Source: Rahnella inusitata
Lineage (GTDB): Bacteria > Pseudomonadota > Gammaproteobacteria > Enterobacterales > Enterobacteriaceae
Assembly (NCBI RefSeq): GCF_003263515.1
Contig: NZ_JYDE01000029.1
Coordinates: 1 to 38,450 of the forward strand
Reading direction: 5' to 3'
DNA: 38,450 bases
In this document: piece by piece, positions 1 through 9,059 of the stretch
Numbering within the stretch: position 1 is the stretch's first letter
Layout: each line of letters begins with the position of its first letter
Notes under the pieces: generated by a model
Seen by the model: only the letters and a program-made list of their open reading frames with translations
Databases searched by the model: none
What the model was told of the DNA's origin: nothing
Program-made: the position numbers and the translations under genes

Positions 1-2624
1 GAGGCTTTCTCGCCGTCCATCAGTGCCGGTTGCAACAGCGCCATCGAGATGCGGGTGATATTGACGTTACCGCTGAGATTGCGTTTGCCCTGCGGATCGG
101 CAATCTGAATGTTGCCATCCAGCTGGCCGTTGTTGGCGATGCGGATCAGCCAGTCGAGCGTCGCGCGTCCATTGTTTAGCCCGGCATTCAAATTCAGCGT
201 ATCAAATGCAATGGGCAGCGGACTCCCCTGCACCAGTTGCTGCACCTTCACGCCTTTACCGACAAGCGAAACGCTGGCCTGCGGCAATCCGCCGTCGGCT
301 TTCCAGCTCACGTCAGCCTTGCCGCTGAAGACACCGCTGAGCCGCGTATCATCGGTCAGGAAGGGTTTGACCATCGCCAGATCAAAGCGGTTGAGCACCA
401 CGCTCGCCTGCCCGCTGGCACCGGCATCAATGGTTTTCGGGACGCACAGACTGGCGTTCGGATTTTGCCAGCAGTGCGGGCCGACGGTGATGCGTTGCTC
501 TTTGTTGAAATAATCCAGCGCGATAGACCGGTTAAGACGCCATTCGCCGACCGGCGTATCGAACAATGTATTGGTGATGTTACCTTTCCATTCTTCTGTC
601 GCGCGGTCAAAACTGCCGCTCAGCGCCAAACGCCCGGAGACCGGTTTGCCATCGACCTTGAGCGTCAGCTGATGCTGCTTCTCGTTGCCTTTGGCGTCCA
701 GATTGATATCAGTGATATTCAGCGCATCCTGTTTAAGCTGCTGAATGCGTACCGCAAGATTGCCCTGAATCTGGTCGGTGGAACTGACGTCACCTTTTAC
801 ATCCACACGACGGATGGTCAGCGCCTGCCATTTCAGACCGGTCGCCGTCAGGTCAGCCAGCAACTTCGGCGCCTTAAGGTCCCCGCGCAGTTGCAGCATC
901 CCTTTCGCCACGCCGCCCAGCCCCGGCAGTGCGCCGTCGAGGTGCGGCGCATCGACTTTGGCGTCCAGATCCCAGGTATCGCTGAGTTTGCCTTTCACAT
1001 CCAGATTATTGCGGCCCAGTTCAAGATGCAGCTGCGGAATATCCCACTGCCCGTAACTGTTCCCGCGCAAATTGCCCTGCGCTTTGACGGCGTTTTGTTT
1101 GACGTTGCCGTTCAGCTCCAGTACCGGCACCTGTACCTGCCAGGTGCCGCCGTAGAGGCTGCCGCGTGTGGCGATTTTCCCCTGTAATTTCGCAGGCCAG
1201 TCCGGCCATTGTTTGGCGGTGTTAATACCGGTCAGCTTCAGTTCGCTGTTCCAGCTAATGGCTTTACTCCAGTCCACCACGCCGGTCAGGTCAGTATTCC
1301 CCTCCAGCGCCGCCAGACGCAGCAGCGTCAGCCTGAACTGCTCAACGTTACCCTTACCGTCCAGCGTCAACGTGGCAGGCGGTATCTGGTCGCCTTTAAA
1401 ATCGGAGCGCAGGGACAGCGCATAATCCGTCGCTTTACCGCTGAAGTTCAGCTTGAAGTTTTTGACCTGATACTGCGGCGTACCGGCCAGCGGCCACTGT
1501 AAGGCGTCGCTGCTGAGTTTGAGTTCGACGGGTAAACCGGCCTCCGCCAGCTGAGTTTGCAGCGTAAGCTGCGCACGCACCGGGCCGGAAAGATTCAGGC
1601 CGACGTCCAGTTTGTCGCGCAGACCGCCCGCGACCTTGAGTTTGATCTTTTCACCTTTGACCGGATCGACGTTCACGGCGGTATTGATGGTCATGTCCAC
1701 CGGCCAGTTTTGATTCAGCGTCGCCTGCCCGATCCCGTCCAGCGAGCCCTGCGGCGAACGGATCATCAACTTATCGAGCTTAACAAGCTGATCCTGGGTA
1801 CTGGCTTTCAGTTCGAAACGGGTGATCAGCACGTCGGTATCGCCGGTCAGGCGTAAGTTTTCAGCAGTGATTTGCTGAATATCCAGATCGACCGGCAACC
1901 GGAAATCAGGTAACTCAGGCAACAGCGGTTTGGCGAACAACTCCTGCAACGTCTCACCCAGTGGCTTCTCTGGCACTACGGCAACAGGTTCGGCCGGTTT
2001 GCCGGTGGCTTTCTCCACCGCTTTATCCTGCGCGGCCTGCACCACATCCGGTAACGGGTTGACCGGTGTTTTCGGCAGTGCGATCAGTAATCCGCCGATT
2101 TGGGTTGGCATCAGCTGAATTGCGCGCCCTTCCCAATGCGCGCCGGTGCGAAACGACGCCAGAGAAATCGCGCGGTCATCCAGCGTGACGTTGATATTCT
2201 CGAGCGTCAGCACGCGCAGCGTAATCGGATACGGCGTGCTGAGGTTGGTCAGCGGCTCGCTGTTTTCGGGTTCCGGTTGCGGCTGTGCGGGCGTCATCTC
2301 TTTGGTGTTCACCACCACATTGACGTCTTTAACCCGCAACGCATTGACGCACAGCGCACTGTTTTTCAGGCAGGAGAAATCGACAGAGAGATGAAACTCT
2401 CCGGCTTTCACATCCACACCCGGCATTTCGTAGTGCACGCCTTTGAGCGTCAGATCACGCCATCCGCCTTCGGTACTGGCGATATTCAGCCCCGGTACAA
2501 AACGGTTAGCGCCGTTGATCATCAGATGCAGGCCGGTTTGCGTACCGACCAGGAAGGCCACCAGGCCGATTAGCAGCACCAGGAAGATCAGGAATCCCAG
2601 GCAGATTTTCTTAAATAAACTCAT
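1..2624 (-). CDS. tamB: TamB, inner-membrane translocation and assembly module subunit (5' part; runs off the left edge)
   Basis: TamB is the large inner-membrane-anchored AsmA-like protein that spans the periplasm and works with TamA in outer-membrane assembly and lipid transport. The start ATG at 2624 overlaps the tamA stop as ATGA, which implies translational coupling. The N-terminus reads [20 protein letters not shown] and continues as a hydrophobic membrane anchor (about residues 7-27). It is followed by the typical TamB stretch with residues such as GLNIAS, EGGWRDL and [11 protein letters not shown] read the first 180 or so codons and the last 20 before the edge and saw no stop. About 874 codons lie in the window, compared with about 1260 in the E. 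coli protein, so the C-terminal DUF490 domain lies outside. The rest should be repetitive beta-strand-rich sequence. The identification is firm; only the 3' end is unseen. Confidence 0.93.
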   Translation of the reverse strand, partial: MSLFKKICLGFLIFLVLLIGLVAFLVGTQTGLHLMINGANRFVPGLNIASTEGGWRDLTLKGVHYEMPGVDVKAGEFHLSVDFSCLKNSALCVNALRVKDVNVVVNTKEMTPAQPQPEPENSEPLTNLSTPYPITLRVLTLENINVTLDDRAISLASFRTGAHWEGRAIQLMPTQIGGLLIALPKTPVNPLPDVVQAAQDKAVEKATGKPAEPVAVVPEKPLGETLQELFAKPLLPELPDFRLPVDLDIQQITAENLRLTGDTDVLITRFELKASTQDQLVKLDKLMIRSPQGSLDGIGQATLNQNWPVDMTINTAVNVDPVKGEKIKLKVAGGLRDKLDVGLNLSGPVRAQLTLQTQLAEAGLPVELKLSSDALQWPLAGTPQYQVKNFKLNFSGKATDYALSLRSDFKGDQIPPATLTLDGKGNVEQFRLTLLRLAALEGNTDLTGVVDWSKAISWNSELKLTGINTAKQWPDWPAKLQGKIATRGSLYGGTWQVQVPVLELNGNVKQNAVKAQGNLRGNSYGQWDIPQLHLELGRNNLDVKGKLSDTWDLDAKVDAPHLDGALPGLGGVAKGMLQLRGDLKAPKLLADLTATGLKWQALTIRRVDVKGDVSSTDQIQGNLAVRIQQLKQDALNITDINLDAKGNEKQHQLTLKVDGKPVSGRLALSGSFDRATEEWKGNITNTLFDTPVGEWRLNRSIALDYFNKEQRITVGPHCWQNPNASLCVPKTIDAGASGQASVVLNRFDLAMVKPFLTDDTRLSGVFSGKADVSWKADGGLPQASVSLVGKGVKVQQLVQGSPLPIAFDTLNLNAGLNNGRATLDWLIRIANNGQLDGNIQIADPQGKRNLSGNVNITRISMALLQPALMDGEKA

Positions 2625-4357
2625 AATTCCGGACCTAAACCGATGTAAAACTGCAATCCATGCTCATCTTTGTCGCCGACAGGTGCGGCGACATCCAGTT
2701 TCACCGGGCCGATCGGTGAAGCCCAGCGCACACCCACACCGGCGCCGGTTTTGAAATCGTTTTGCGTGATGTCATTCACCGCTTCGCCGGAATCGACGAA
2801 CACCGCGCCCCACCATTTTCCGGTCACGTTGTACTGATATTCCAGTGAGCCGGTACCCAGATAGGACGCACCGGTGAGTTTGCCTTCATCGTCGCGCGGA
2901 GAAATGGATTTGTATTTGTACCCGCGAATACTGCGGTCGCCACCGGCGAAGAAGCGCAAGGACGGCGGCACACGTTCGAAATCATTAGTTTCGATCCAGC
3001 CCAGATTGCCGCGCAGGACGAACCGGTGTTTGTCTTCCAGCGTGCGGATCCAGACGTTCTGCGCCTGAACGACGGCGAAATCGACGTCAGATCCCCAGGT
3101 CGTATCGGAGACATCCAGAGAATACCGTTGGGAATCCCCCCAGGTCGGCATCAGGCCGCCACGCTGACGCGTACGGTTGAGGCTGACGCCCGGATAAAGC
3201 AGCATCGTGGTGTTGGTGACACTGCCCTGTGTAAAGTGGTCAAGGCTCCAGCGCAGATTCACCGCGTGCTGCCAGCCACTGGAGAGATCCCAGTAGCGCG
3301 CCAGATTGACGGTGGTGGAATCTGAATTGGTATCGTTGAGGTCTTCGCGCTTGAAACCGCCCTGCACTAAATAATATTGCTCGAGCGGGGATTTCAGCAG
3401 CGGAATTTTATAACTCAGATCTAAAGACTGTTCCGGACCGGAAAGCGTGGTCGAGGTTTCAAAGCTGTGGCCGCGATCGTTGACCCACGGCTTTTTCCAG
3501 TTGGCCGTGACGCGCGGGCCAATGTCTGTGGAATACCCGACACCGGTTTCGATAGTATTTTCGGTACGCGGTGACACCAGCGCATTCAGCGGCAAGGTTT
3601 TACTGGCTTTGGCATCGGTAAAATCAGGTGAAACCACGACGGAGTTGAACCAGCCGGTGGCAGACAGGCGGCGGTTCAGCTCAGCCAGCTGCGCGGAGGT
3701 GTAGTAATCACCCTTGTGGAACGGCACCAGATTTTGCAGGTAATCATCGCGGATCTGCGAACCCTGATAATGCACGTCGCCGAAGCGATAACGCTCGCCG
3801 CTGTCAAACTGGATATCCCAGAACGCTTTATGTTCATCTTCGATGACGCCCAGCTGGCTTTTCAGCATGTTGGCGTCAAAGTATCCTTTGCGCAGTGCCA
3901 CACCGGTAAGGGAACTTTTAAAGTGTTCGTAGGTGCCGTGGTTGAGAATGGTGCCCACGGCAGGAACCTGCGTTTCTTTCAGTTTTTCGAATTCGTTATC
4001 TTTATCTGCCTGCCCGGTGATAACCACTGTCGTCCCGGCAATTTTGACCGGTGTACCCGGCGTCACTTTTGCAATCAGTACCGGACGTCCCGGCGGGGGT
4101 GTCTCACGGTAATCGAAATCGATCGTCGGCGAATAATAGCCCAGCGGCCGCAGACCTTGCTCAATGGCGGCGCTGACGCGCGCACGAAACCGACCCGTCG
4201 CCCCGACTTCATCGCTTTCGATAGAAGACAAACGCACGCGAACGTTTTTTTCCAAATCGCCATCCAGGCCTTCCAGCTGCAAACGTACTTTCGCTGCCAT
4301 GGAAAGTGAGGGGGCGAGCAGTACACATAACAAACCCAGTTCACGATATCGTGGCAC
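2621..4357 (-). CDS. tamA: TamA, outer-membrane Omp85-family translocation and assembly module subunit
   Basis: TamA is a 16-stranded Omp85-family barrel that partners TamB. The protein has a signal peptide (about residues 1-21, ending SLSMA before AKVRLQLEG), three N-terminal POTRA domains (roughly 22-265) and a C-terminal barrel. The barrel contains the surface-antigen signature [12 protein letters not shown] and ends [12 protein letters not shown], as expected for an outer-membrane strand. I chose GTG at 4357 (578 residues) over the in-frame GTG two codons upstream at 4363. It lies five bases after AGGAG, and its N-terminus MPRYREL lines up with the E. coli one. The E. coli protein has 577 residues. 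The gene overlaps tamB by 4 bases, so the two form an operon. A hairpin lies in its leader (4413-4435). Confidence 0.95.
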   Translation of the reverse strand: MPRYRELGLLCVLLAPSLSMAAKVRLQLEGLDGDLEKNVRVRLSSIESDEVGATGRFRARVSAAIEQGLRPLGYYSPTIDFDYRETPPPGRPVLIAKVTPGTPVKIAGTTVVITGQADKDNEFEKLKETQVPAVGTILNHGTYEHFKSSLTGVALRKGYFDANMLKSQLGVIEDEHKAFWDIQFDSGERYRFGDVHYQGSQIRDDYLQNLVPFHKGDYYTSAQLAELNRRLSATGWFNSVVVSPDFTDAKASKTLPLNALVSPRTENTIETGVGYSTDIGPRVTANWKKPWVNDRGHSFETSTTLSGPEQSLDLSYKIPLLKSPLEQYYLVQGGFKREDLNDTNSDSTTVNLARYWDLSSGWQHAVNLRWSLDHFTQGSVTNTTMLLYPGVSLNRTRQRGGLMPTWGDSQRYSLDVSDTTWGSDVDFAVVQAQNVWIRTLEDKHRFVLRGNLGWIETNDFERVPPSLRFFAGGDRSIRGYKYKSISPRDDEGKLTGASYLGTGSLEYQYNVTGKWWGAVFVDSGEAVNDITQNDFKTGAGVGVRWASPIGPVKLDVAAPVGDKDEHGLQFYIGLGPEL

Positions 4358-4412
4358 ACGCACTCCTGCTAATTTTGCTGTCCTGTTAAAATTTCAGATG
4401 CCCGCCGGAGAA

Positions 4413-4435
4413 AATCTGCCCATCTTTGGCAGATT
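4413..4435 (-). promoter_or_regulatory. Leader hairpin upstream of tamA
   Basis: Arms AATCTGCC (4413-4420) and GGCAGATT (4428-4435) form an 8-bp perfect stem with a 7-base loop. Read in the tamA direction, the stem runs into TTTTC. It sits about 55-78 bases before the tamA start and could be a weak attenuator or an RNA stability element. No function is established from the sequence. Confidence 0.4.
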
Positions 4436-4512
4436 CAGCTTTTAATGTCTGATGAAGGCAGTTTAGTGCCAATCCAGTGAAAATGTTCAACGACGGCGCA
4501 ACGTTCCCCGTA

Positions 4513-4541
4513 TTGTGTGCAAAGACGCAATCAGATACAAC
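4513..4541 (+). promoter_or_regulatory. Candidate sigma-70 promoter for msrA
   Basis: TTGTGT (4513-4518) and TACAAC (4536-4541) are separated by exactly 17 bases in the tamA-msrA divergent intergenic region. The matches to consensus are 3/6 and 4/6, so this is only a plausible weak promoter. It would give a leader of about 64 bases before msrA. Confidence 0.3.
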
Positions 4542-4611
4542 TAAGAGTGACCCGTTGGTCATTAATCTCTGTTACTAATTTTGTTCACTAATGCAACAAA
4601 TGGAGTCTCCC

Positions 4612-5250
4612 GTGGTGCAACTTTCCGACAAAACGCATGTAGTAAATCAAGAAGATGCGTTACCTGGCCGTACAACACCGATGCCAGTGGCAACGACTCA
4701 CGCCGTGAATGGTCATTCGATGACGTATGTTCCTGACAATATGGAAGTCGCGGTTTTTGCGATGGGATGCTTCTGGGGCGTAGAGCGCCTGTTCTGGCAA
4801 CTGGAAGGTGTTCACAGTACGGCAGCCGGTTACAGCGGCGGTTTCACCCCGAACCCGACTTACCGTGAAGTCTGCACCGGCCAGACCGGCCATGCGGAAG
4901 TGGTGCGCGTGGTCTTTGATCCTTCGGTTATCAGCTATGCCAGGCTGTTGCAGATTTTCTGGGAGAATCATGACCCGGCACAAGGCATGCGTCAGGGCGG
5001 CGATATCGGCACACAGTATCGTTCGGCGTTATATGTGCTGAGCGCAGAGCAACAGGATCAGGCGCTGGCCAGTCTGGCGAGTTTCCAGCAGGCGATGGAC
5101 GACGCGAACGACAAACGCACCATCACCACTGAAATCAGCGAAGCCCTGCCGTTCTATTATGCAGAAGACGATCATCAGCAATATCTGTTTAAAAATCCGG
5201 AAGGTTACTGCGGTTTAGGCGGAATTGGCGTCTGTTTGCCACCGCAATAA
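4612..5250 (+). CDS. msrA: Peptide methionine sulfoxide reductase MsrA
   Basis: MsrA reduces S-methionine sulfoxide in oxidised proteins and free methionine, using thioredoxin as electron donor, in the cytoplasm. The catalytic signature GCFWG is at residues 52-56 (Cys53 nucleophile). The recycling cysteines lie in the C-terminal [11 protein letters not shown] (about Cys200 and Cys208), as in the E. coli class. The open frame extends up to an ATG at 4591, but GGAG at 4602-4605 sits six bases before GTG at 4612. That start gives 212 residues, the E. coli length. GTG at 4615 is almost as good, because its next residues QLSDKTH align with E. coli SLFDKKH. The gene diverges from tamA and is followed by the paeA promoter. 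No defect is visible in any catalytic residue. Confidence 0.95.
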   Translation: MVQLSDKTHVVNQEDALPGRTTPMPVATTHAVNGHSMTYVPDNMEVAVFAMGCFWGVERLFWQLEGVHSTAAGYSGGFTPNPTYREVCTGQTGHAEVVRVVFDPSVISYARLLQIFWENHDPAQGMRQGGDIGTQYRSALYVLSAEQQDQALASLASFQQAMDDANDKRTITTEISEALPFYYAEDDHQQYLFKNPEGYCGLGGIGVCLPPQ

Positions 5251-5289
5251 TGCGGGATTTTTAAGCGCTGGCGGCGGTCTCAGTGCTGC

Positions 5290-5298
5290 TGCTATACT
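5290..5298 (+). promoter_or_regulatory. Extended -10 promoter for paeA (ytfL)
   Basis: TGCTATACT (5290-5298) is an extended -10 element (TGn followed by TATACT). No good -35 lies 17 bases upstream (GGCGGC), which is common for extended -10 promoters. Transcription would start near 5305 and give a leader of about 185 bases. Confidence 0.5.
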
Positions 5299-5302
5299 AT
5301 GC

Positions 5303-5491
5303 GGGTCACAAATGTGGCCCATTAAAACTATTTCTGGCAATTATCTTTGTTTTTTTCATCCTTAATGCTTCTTTCTTCTGAACCGACTTTTAATCAGAGA
5401 TTAAAATGACGTTGAGCTGAGTCATCAATAAGCAGCAAAAATAATGAGTGCCTTTCCCTGCCGGTTCACACCGGTGTTAAACGGATAGATT
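5303..5491 (+). promoter_or_regulatory. Long structured 5' leader of paeA with a 14-codon upstream reading frame
   Basis: The leader starts with a hairpin (GGGTCAC 5303-5309, loop AAAT, GTGGCCC 5314-5320, one G-U pair) at the predicted transcript 5' end. A very short frame MTLS lies at 5406-5420. A longer one, MSAFPCRFTPVLNG, runs from ATG at 5444 to TAG at 5486-5488. It ends three bases before the paeA ATG at 5492, and its 3' end covers the weak paeA ribosome site GGAT. A second hairpin (CCGGT 5461-5465, ACCGG 5470-5474) lies inside this frame. No clear Shine-Dalgarno precedes the 14-codon frame. The layout suggests translational coupling or leader control, but this is inference. Confidence 0.35.
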
Positions 5492-6847
5492 ATGTTAAAC
5501 AGTATTTTACTGATTCTTTTACTTATCGCGATCAGTGCCTTTTTCTCGCTTTCAGAGATATCGCTGGCCGCTTCCCGTAAGATAAAACTTAAACAGTTGG
5601 CAGACGAAGGAAACGTCAATGCCTCCCGCGTAATGAAACTACAGGAAACCCCTGGCCTGTTCTTCACCGTGGTACAGATTGGCCTGAATGCCGTCGCCAT
5701 CCTCGGTGGTATTGTCGGCGATGCCGCATTCTCCCCAGCGTTCCAGTCCTTCTTTATTCGTTTCATGTCGCCAGAAATGGCGGATCAAATCAGCTTTATC
5801 TGCTCCTTCGTGCTGGTCACCAGTCTGTTTATTCTGTTCGCTGACCTCACTCCGAAGCGCATCGGTATGATTTCACCTGAATCGGTTGCGGTCCGTATAG
5901 TCAACCCGATGCGTTTCTGCCTGTTGGTGTGCCGCCCGATGGTATGGTTCTTCAACGGAATGGCGAACATGATTTTTCGCCTGTTCAAATTGCCGATGGT
6001 GCGTAACGACGACATCACCTCTGACGACATTTATGCCGTCGTGGAAGCTGGCGCGTTGGCCGGGGTGTTGCGTAAGCAGGAACATGAGCTGATTGAAAAC
6101 GTGTTCGAGCTGGAATCACGCACCGTGCCGTCATCGATGACTTCGCGTGAGAGCGTCATTTTCTTCGATCTGCGCGAAAGCGAAGAGAGCATTAAAGAGA
6201 AAATTTCGACGCATCCGCACTCAAAATTCCTGGTCTGTGACGGTCATATTGATCAGGTCGTGGGCTACGTGGATTCGAAAGACTTACTGAACCGCGTGCT
6301 GGGCAATCAGAGTTTAATGCTGAGCAGCGGCGTACAGATCCGCAACGCCCTGATCGTGCCGGATACCCTGACGCTGTCCGAAGCGCTGGAAAGCTTTAAA
6401 GCCGCCGGAGAAGACTTCGCGGTGATCCTCAACGAATACGCGCTGGTGGTCGGCATTATCACGCTCAACGACGTGATGACGACGCTGATGGGCGATTTAG
6501 TGGGTCAGGGCATGGAAGAGCAGATTGTGGCGCGTGACGAGCATTCCTGGCTGATTGAAGGCGGTACGCCGATCGAAGATGTGATGCGCGTGCTGCATAT
6601 CGAAGCGTTCCCGCAGGCGGGTAACTATGAAACCATCGGCGGTTTCATGATGTTCATGCTGCGTAAAATCCCTAAGCGTACGGATTTTGTGAAATTCTCC
6701 GGCTATAAATTTGAAGTGGTCGATATCGACAGCTACAAGATTGATCAGCTGCTGGTGACCCGCATTGTCGATCAGCCCGTTGCGCCTCTGCTGCCGAAGA
6801 CGCCGCAGGAAATCAAAGACGAGAAGAAAGCGCAGGCGCAGTCATAA
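5492..6847 (+). CDS. paeA: PaeA (YtfL), CNNM/CorC-family membrane protein implicated in polyamine tolerance
   Basis: This is the YtfL protein, which has been renamed PaeA in E. coli and Salmonella for its role in surviving cadaverine and putrescine in stationary phase, probably by export. Domains in order: an N-terminal CNNM/DUF21 membrane domain (about 1-190) with hydrophobic segments starting LNSILLILLLIAISAFF and containing FADLTPKRIG; a CBS pair (about 205-335); and a C-terminal CorC_HlyC domain (about 350-430) with the ETIGGFMMFMLRKIPK signature. It has 451 residues against 447 in E. coli, with near-identical stretches throughout. ATG at 5492 matches the E. coli N-terminus but has only a weak GGAT ribosome site. 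A strong terminator follows at 6889. Transport of Mg2+ or other divalent cations has been proposed for relatives, so the substrate cannot be fixed from sequence alone. Confidence 0.93.
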   Translation: MLNSILLILLLIAISAFFSLSEISLAASRKIKLKQLADEGNVNASRVMKLQETPGLFFTVVQIGLNAVAILGGIVGDAAFSPAFQSFFIRFMSPEMADQISFICSFVLVTSLFILFADLTPKRIGMISPESVAVRIVNPMRFCLLVCRPMVWFFNGMANMIFRLFKLPMVRNDDITSDDIYAVVEAGALAGVLRKQEHELIENVFELESRTVPSSMTSRESVIFFDLRESEESIKEKISTHPHSKFLVCDGHIDQVVGYVDSKDLLNRVLGNQSLMLSSGVQIRNALIVPDTLTLSEALESFKAAGEDFAVILNEYALVVGIITLNDVMTTLMGDLVGQGMEEQIVARDEHSWLIEGGTPIEDVMRVLHIEAFPQAGNYETIGGFMMFMLRKIPKRTDFVKFSGYKFEVVDIDSYKIDQLLVTRIVDQPVAPLLPKTPQEIKDEKKAQAQS

Positions 6848-6888
6848 CGGTGTAACCGTGCACTTTCCGAATGCCAGAAACACGAACG

Positions 6889-6913
6889 GCCCCTTTCAGA
6901 GGGGCGTTTTTTT
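6889..6913 (+). terminator. Rho-independent terminator of paeA
   Basis: GCCCCT (6889-6894) pairs with AGGGGC (6900-6905) around a 5-base loop, followed by G and seven T. It lies about 40 bases after the paeA stop. Confidence 0.9.
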
Positions 6914-6958
6914 GCGCCTGCTGCGCCAGGTGGGCATCAGCGACTACGCGCGGGGCGT

Positions 6959-7165
6959 TTAACCCATTTCTGTCTGCAAATGCGTAACCTGACGGTTAAC
7001 TTCAGACATCACGCTAAAGTGGCGCTTATCACGAACCTTTGGCAGCAGAATTTTGCCTTGGTCAAACTCAAAAGCGCCGACGTCTTTGATATACAAACGT
7101 CCACGGAACAATGTCTTGACGTACTTCGCGACTTTCATCGGATTGTAACGCTGGAAGATTCTCAT
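6959..7165 (-). CDS. ytfK: YtfK, small DUF1107 protein, modulator of SpoT in the stringent response
   Basis: This 68-residue protein matches E. coli YtfK almost residue for residue (start MRIFQRYNP, centre [14 protein letters not shown], end LQTEMG). In E. coli, YtfK is reported to bind SpoT and stimulate (p)ppGpp synthesis under phosphate or fatty-acid starvation. The open frame continues upstream by 35 codons, but the start at 7165 is preferred. It fits the family length, and a GGAG element lies about 12 bases upstream, which is rather far. No membrane segment is present. The gene is convergent with paeA and divergent from ytfJ, so it forms its own unit, probably from the promoter at 7266-7294. 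Confidence 0.93.
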   Translation of the reverse strand: MRIFQRYNPMKVAKYVKTLFRGRLYIKDVGAFEFDQGKILLPKVRDKRHFSVMSEVNRQVTHLQTEMG

Positions 7166-7265
7166 TTTTCTACTTTTCTCCGTTAAATCACTGCATGCGC
7201 CGGCCACGTCGCAAGGCGACAGATACCGGAACAGAAAAAGGAACAATTGCAGTGATGAGACATAT

Positions 7266-7294
7266 AACATAGCAGGGCACTCAGGTATTGCCAG
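7266..7294 (-). promoter_or_regulatory. Candidate sigma-70 promoter for ytfK
   Basis: On the minus strand, CTGGCA (7289-7294) and TATGTT (7266-7271) are 17 bases apart, and TGC precedes the -10 as an extended element. It would give a leader of about 95 bases, which contains a small GTCGC/GCGAC hairpin (7208-7220). Confidence 0.45.
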
Positions 7295-7414
7295 TGTATT
7301 TAACTGCTTTTACATTGCTTTTCAGTATTGTCTTAATCCCTGACACTGGATGGCAGTATAACCCTGCTTTATGTGTCAATTTTGTAACCAGCAACACAAA
7401 TTTAACAACTCAAC

Positions 7415-7443
7415 AGGACAGACCACTTAAGCGATCCTATGCT
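7415..7443 (+). promoter_or_regulatory. Candidate sigma-70 promoter for ytfJ
   Basis: AGGACA (7415-7420) and TATGCT (7438-7443) are 17 bases apart, each matching consensus at 4/6. The predicted start near 7450 leaves about 28 bases of leader, which includes the GGAGA ribosome site of ytfJ. Confidence 0.35.
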
Positions 7444-7477
7444 TGGCGAGTCTGCCCTTTTGTGCCCCGGAGAATGT

Positions 7478-8035
7478 ATGCTTCTAAGAAGTCTGTGTGT
7501 GATCAGTTTTATGACATTTTCGCTTTTTGCATCGGCCCATAACTTCACCCTCGGCCAGCGCGTGGCACCCGTCGGCGTCGATGACAAAGGCGAACTGAAC
7601 GACGTCAACGACACGTTCAGCTACACCAAATGGAACAGCGCCAGACTGCCGGGAAAAGTGCGTATCGTGCAGCATATGGCGGGAAGAAACAGTGCTAAAG
7701 CACTGAATGAACCCCTGATTGAAGCCATCAAGGCGGCGAATTTACCGCATGATCGTTACCAGACGACGACCATCGTCAACATTGACGATGCCATTATCGG
7801 CACCAGTCTGTTCGTGCGTAAAAGCATTGAAAGCGGCAAGCGGGAATTCCCGTGGTCGCAGATCATTGTCGACAGCAATGGTGTGGTGAAAAAGGCGTGG
7901 CAGCTGCAGCCGGAAAGCTCGGCGGTGGCGGTGCTGGATAAAAACGGCGTAATTAAATTCGCCAAAGACGGGCAGCTTTCACCGCAGGAAGTGCAGCAGG
8001 TGATTACGCTGGTGGATCATCTGGTCAAAGAATAG
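7478..8035 (+). CDS. ytfJ: YtfJ family periplasmic protein
   Basis: This is the YtfJ/HI0045 family, a small periplasmic protein with a predicted thioredoxin-like fold and no firm function. The N-terminus MLLRSLCVISFMTFSLFASA is a clear signal peptide, with cleavage before HNFTLGQRV (about residue 20). Conserved blocks shared with E. coli YtfJ include KLPHDRYQTTTIVN-like and WSQIIVDSNGVV. No CXXC redox motif is present, which argues against a classical thiol oxidoreductase. ATG at 7478 (185 residues; E. coli has 184) follows GGAGA at proper spacing. The open frame extends to 7439, but that start has no ribosome site and would spoil the signal peptide. The gene is convergent with cysQ and shares a terminator with it. 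Confidence 0.9.
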   Translation: MLLRSLCVISFMTFSLFASAHNFTLGQRVAPVGVDDKGELNDVNDTFSYTKWNSARLPGKVRIVQHMAGRNSAKALNEPLIEAIKAANLPHDRYQTTTIVNIDDAIIGTSLFVRKSIESGKREFPWSQIIVDSNGVVKKAWQLQPESSAVAVLDKNGVIKFAKDGQLSPQEVQQVITLVDHLVKE

Positions 8036-8044
8036 TGGCATAAA

Positions 8045-8070
8045 AAATCCCGGCTTTAACGCCGGGATTT
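8045..8070. terminator. Bidirectional terminator between ytfJ and cysQ
   Basis: AAATCCCGGC (8045-8054) and GCCGGGATTT (8061-8070) form a 10-bp perfect stem with a 6-base loop. A/T tracts lie on both sides, so it can serve both convergent genes. Confidence 0.85.
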
Positions 8071-8088
8071 GCATTTTTCAGGCAGGGT

Positions 8089-8835
8089 TTAGAACAACGA
8101 AACCCGAAAACCCGGATTGAGGAAGGATTCACGCGGCGTATACAGCAAGGTCTGCCCGGTCCAGTCATTCACCTTGGCACCCGCAGCAATCGCTACCGCA
8201 TGCCCGGCACCGGTATCCCAAATATTGGTCGGCCCGAAGCGCGGATAAAGCTGTGCAGAACCTTCTGCCACCAGACAGAATTTCAGCGAAGAACCTACGG
8301 CAATCGTCTGATGTTCACCGAGTTGCGCCAGATAATCTTTCAGTTCCTGATCGTTGTCATAATGCGAACGGCTCACCACCACCAACGGCGGATGCGCTTC
8401 ACTGACGTTAATCTGACGGCGCTCACCCTGATCTTCTTTCCAGGCTTTGCCTTCCGCCGCGCTGTACATCACTTTGGTCACCGGCACATACACCACGCCC
8501 AGCACCGGCACGCCATCTTCGATAAGCGCAATATTCACAGTGAATTCGCCATTACGCTTGAGGAACTCTTTGGTGCCATCCAGCGGATCGACCAGCCAGT
8601 ACCGCGTCCAGCCCTGACGCTCGCTCCAGCTTTGCGGATCTTCCTCCGACAACATCGGCGTCTGTGGATCCAGTTTTTGCAGACCGGCTTTGATCACGTC
8701 ATGCGCGGCAATATCTGCTGCGGTCACCGGTGAATCATCTTTTTTCTGACGGGCGTCGAGCGGCTGTTCGCCGTCATACACCGCCATAATGGCATCGCCT
8801 GCATCGCGCGCCAGCTGACAAATTTGCTCTAACAT
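8089..8835 (-). CDS. cysQ: 3'(2'),5'-bisphosphate nucleotidase CysQ
   Basis: CysQ hydrolyses 3'-phosphoadenosine 5'-phosphate (PAP), the by-product of sulphate assimilation, to AMP. It belongs to the Mg2+-dependent, Li+-sensitive inositol monophosphatase family. Metal-binding motifs are visible: EED at residues 64-66, DPLDGT at 83-88, and the C-terminal [12 protein letters not shown] at 8835 gives 248 residues (E. coli 246). It follows GAGG at six-base spacing and matches the E. coli start MLDQ/MLEQ. An upstream in-frame ATG at 8862 lacks support. cysQ diverges from cpdB, as in E. coli, and ends at the terminator shared with ytfJ. Confidence 0.95.
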   Translation of the reverse strand: MLEQICQLARDAGDAIMAVYDGEQPLDARQKKDDSPVTAADIAAHDVIKAGLQKLDPQTPMLSEEDPQSWSERQGWTRYWLVDPLDGTKEFLKRNGEFTVNIALIEDGVPVLGVVYVPVTKVMYSAAEGKAWKEDQGERRQINVSEAHPPLVVVSRSHYDNDQELKDYLAQLGEHQTIAVGSSLKFCLVAEGSAQLYPRFGPTNIWDTGAGHAVAIAAGAKVNDWTGQTLLYTPRESFLNPGFRVSLF

Positions 8836-8945
8836 TTTCACCCTCGATGCATTCACTCTCATTGTTCAAGCCTAGTTTTTTTTGTCCGTAATAGCCATCC
8901 CGGAATGTTATCAGCCTGTCACTTACGCCGCGTCACGCCGTCATA

Positions 8946-9010
8946 AAAGGTGTTACATCTCACATTTATTTATGACAACTGATTACATTCTCAGCGAATT
9001 TTGAGATACA
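8946..9010 (+). promoter_or_regulatory. Candidate CRP-activated (class I) promoter for cpdB
   Basis: A CRP-like site at 8946-8967 matches the 22-base consensus at 16 positions (left half AAAGGTGT, perfect right half TCACATTT). Downstream, ATTACA (8982-8987) and GATACA (9005-9010) are 17 bases apart, each a weak element. The predicted start near 9017 puts the CRP centre at about -61, the classical class I position. Weak core elements with a well-placed activator site make a coherent picture. Confidence 0.5.
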
Positions 9011-9059
9011 TATCCGGTTTTTCTATTCCGGGCATCACCCTTTCTCTGGAGGCAAGGCA

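Noticed and set aside
237-1187. Long plus-strand open frame (316 codons) opposite tamB
   Set aside because: It is antisense to a clearly recognised gene, has no ribosome site or family resemblance, and its composition is what the tamB codon bias produces on the other strand.
5425-5766. Minus-strand frame opposite the paeA leader and N-terminus
   Set aside because: It has no ribosome site or family likeness, and the overlapping paeA is certain.
7289-7320. Possible Pho box upstream of ytfK
   Set aside because: The half-sites match CTGTCAT only at 4/7 and 5/7 and are 12 rather than 11 bases apart.
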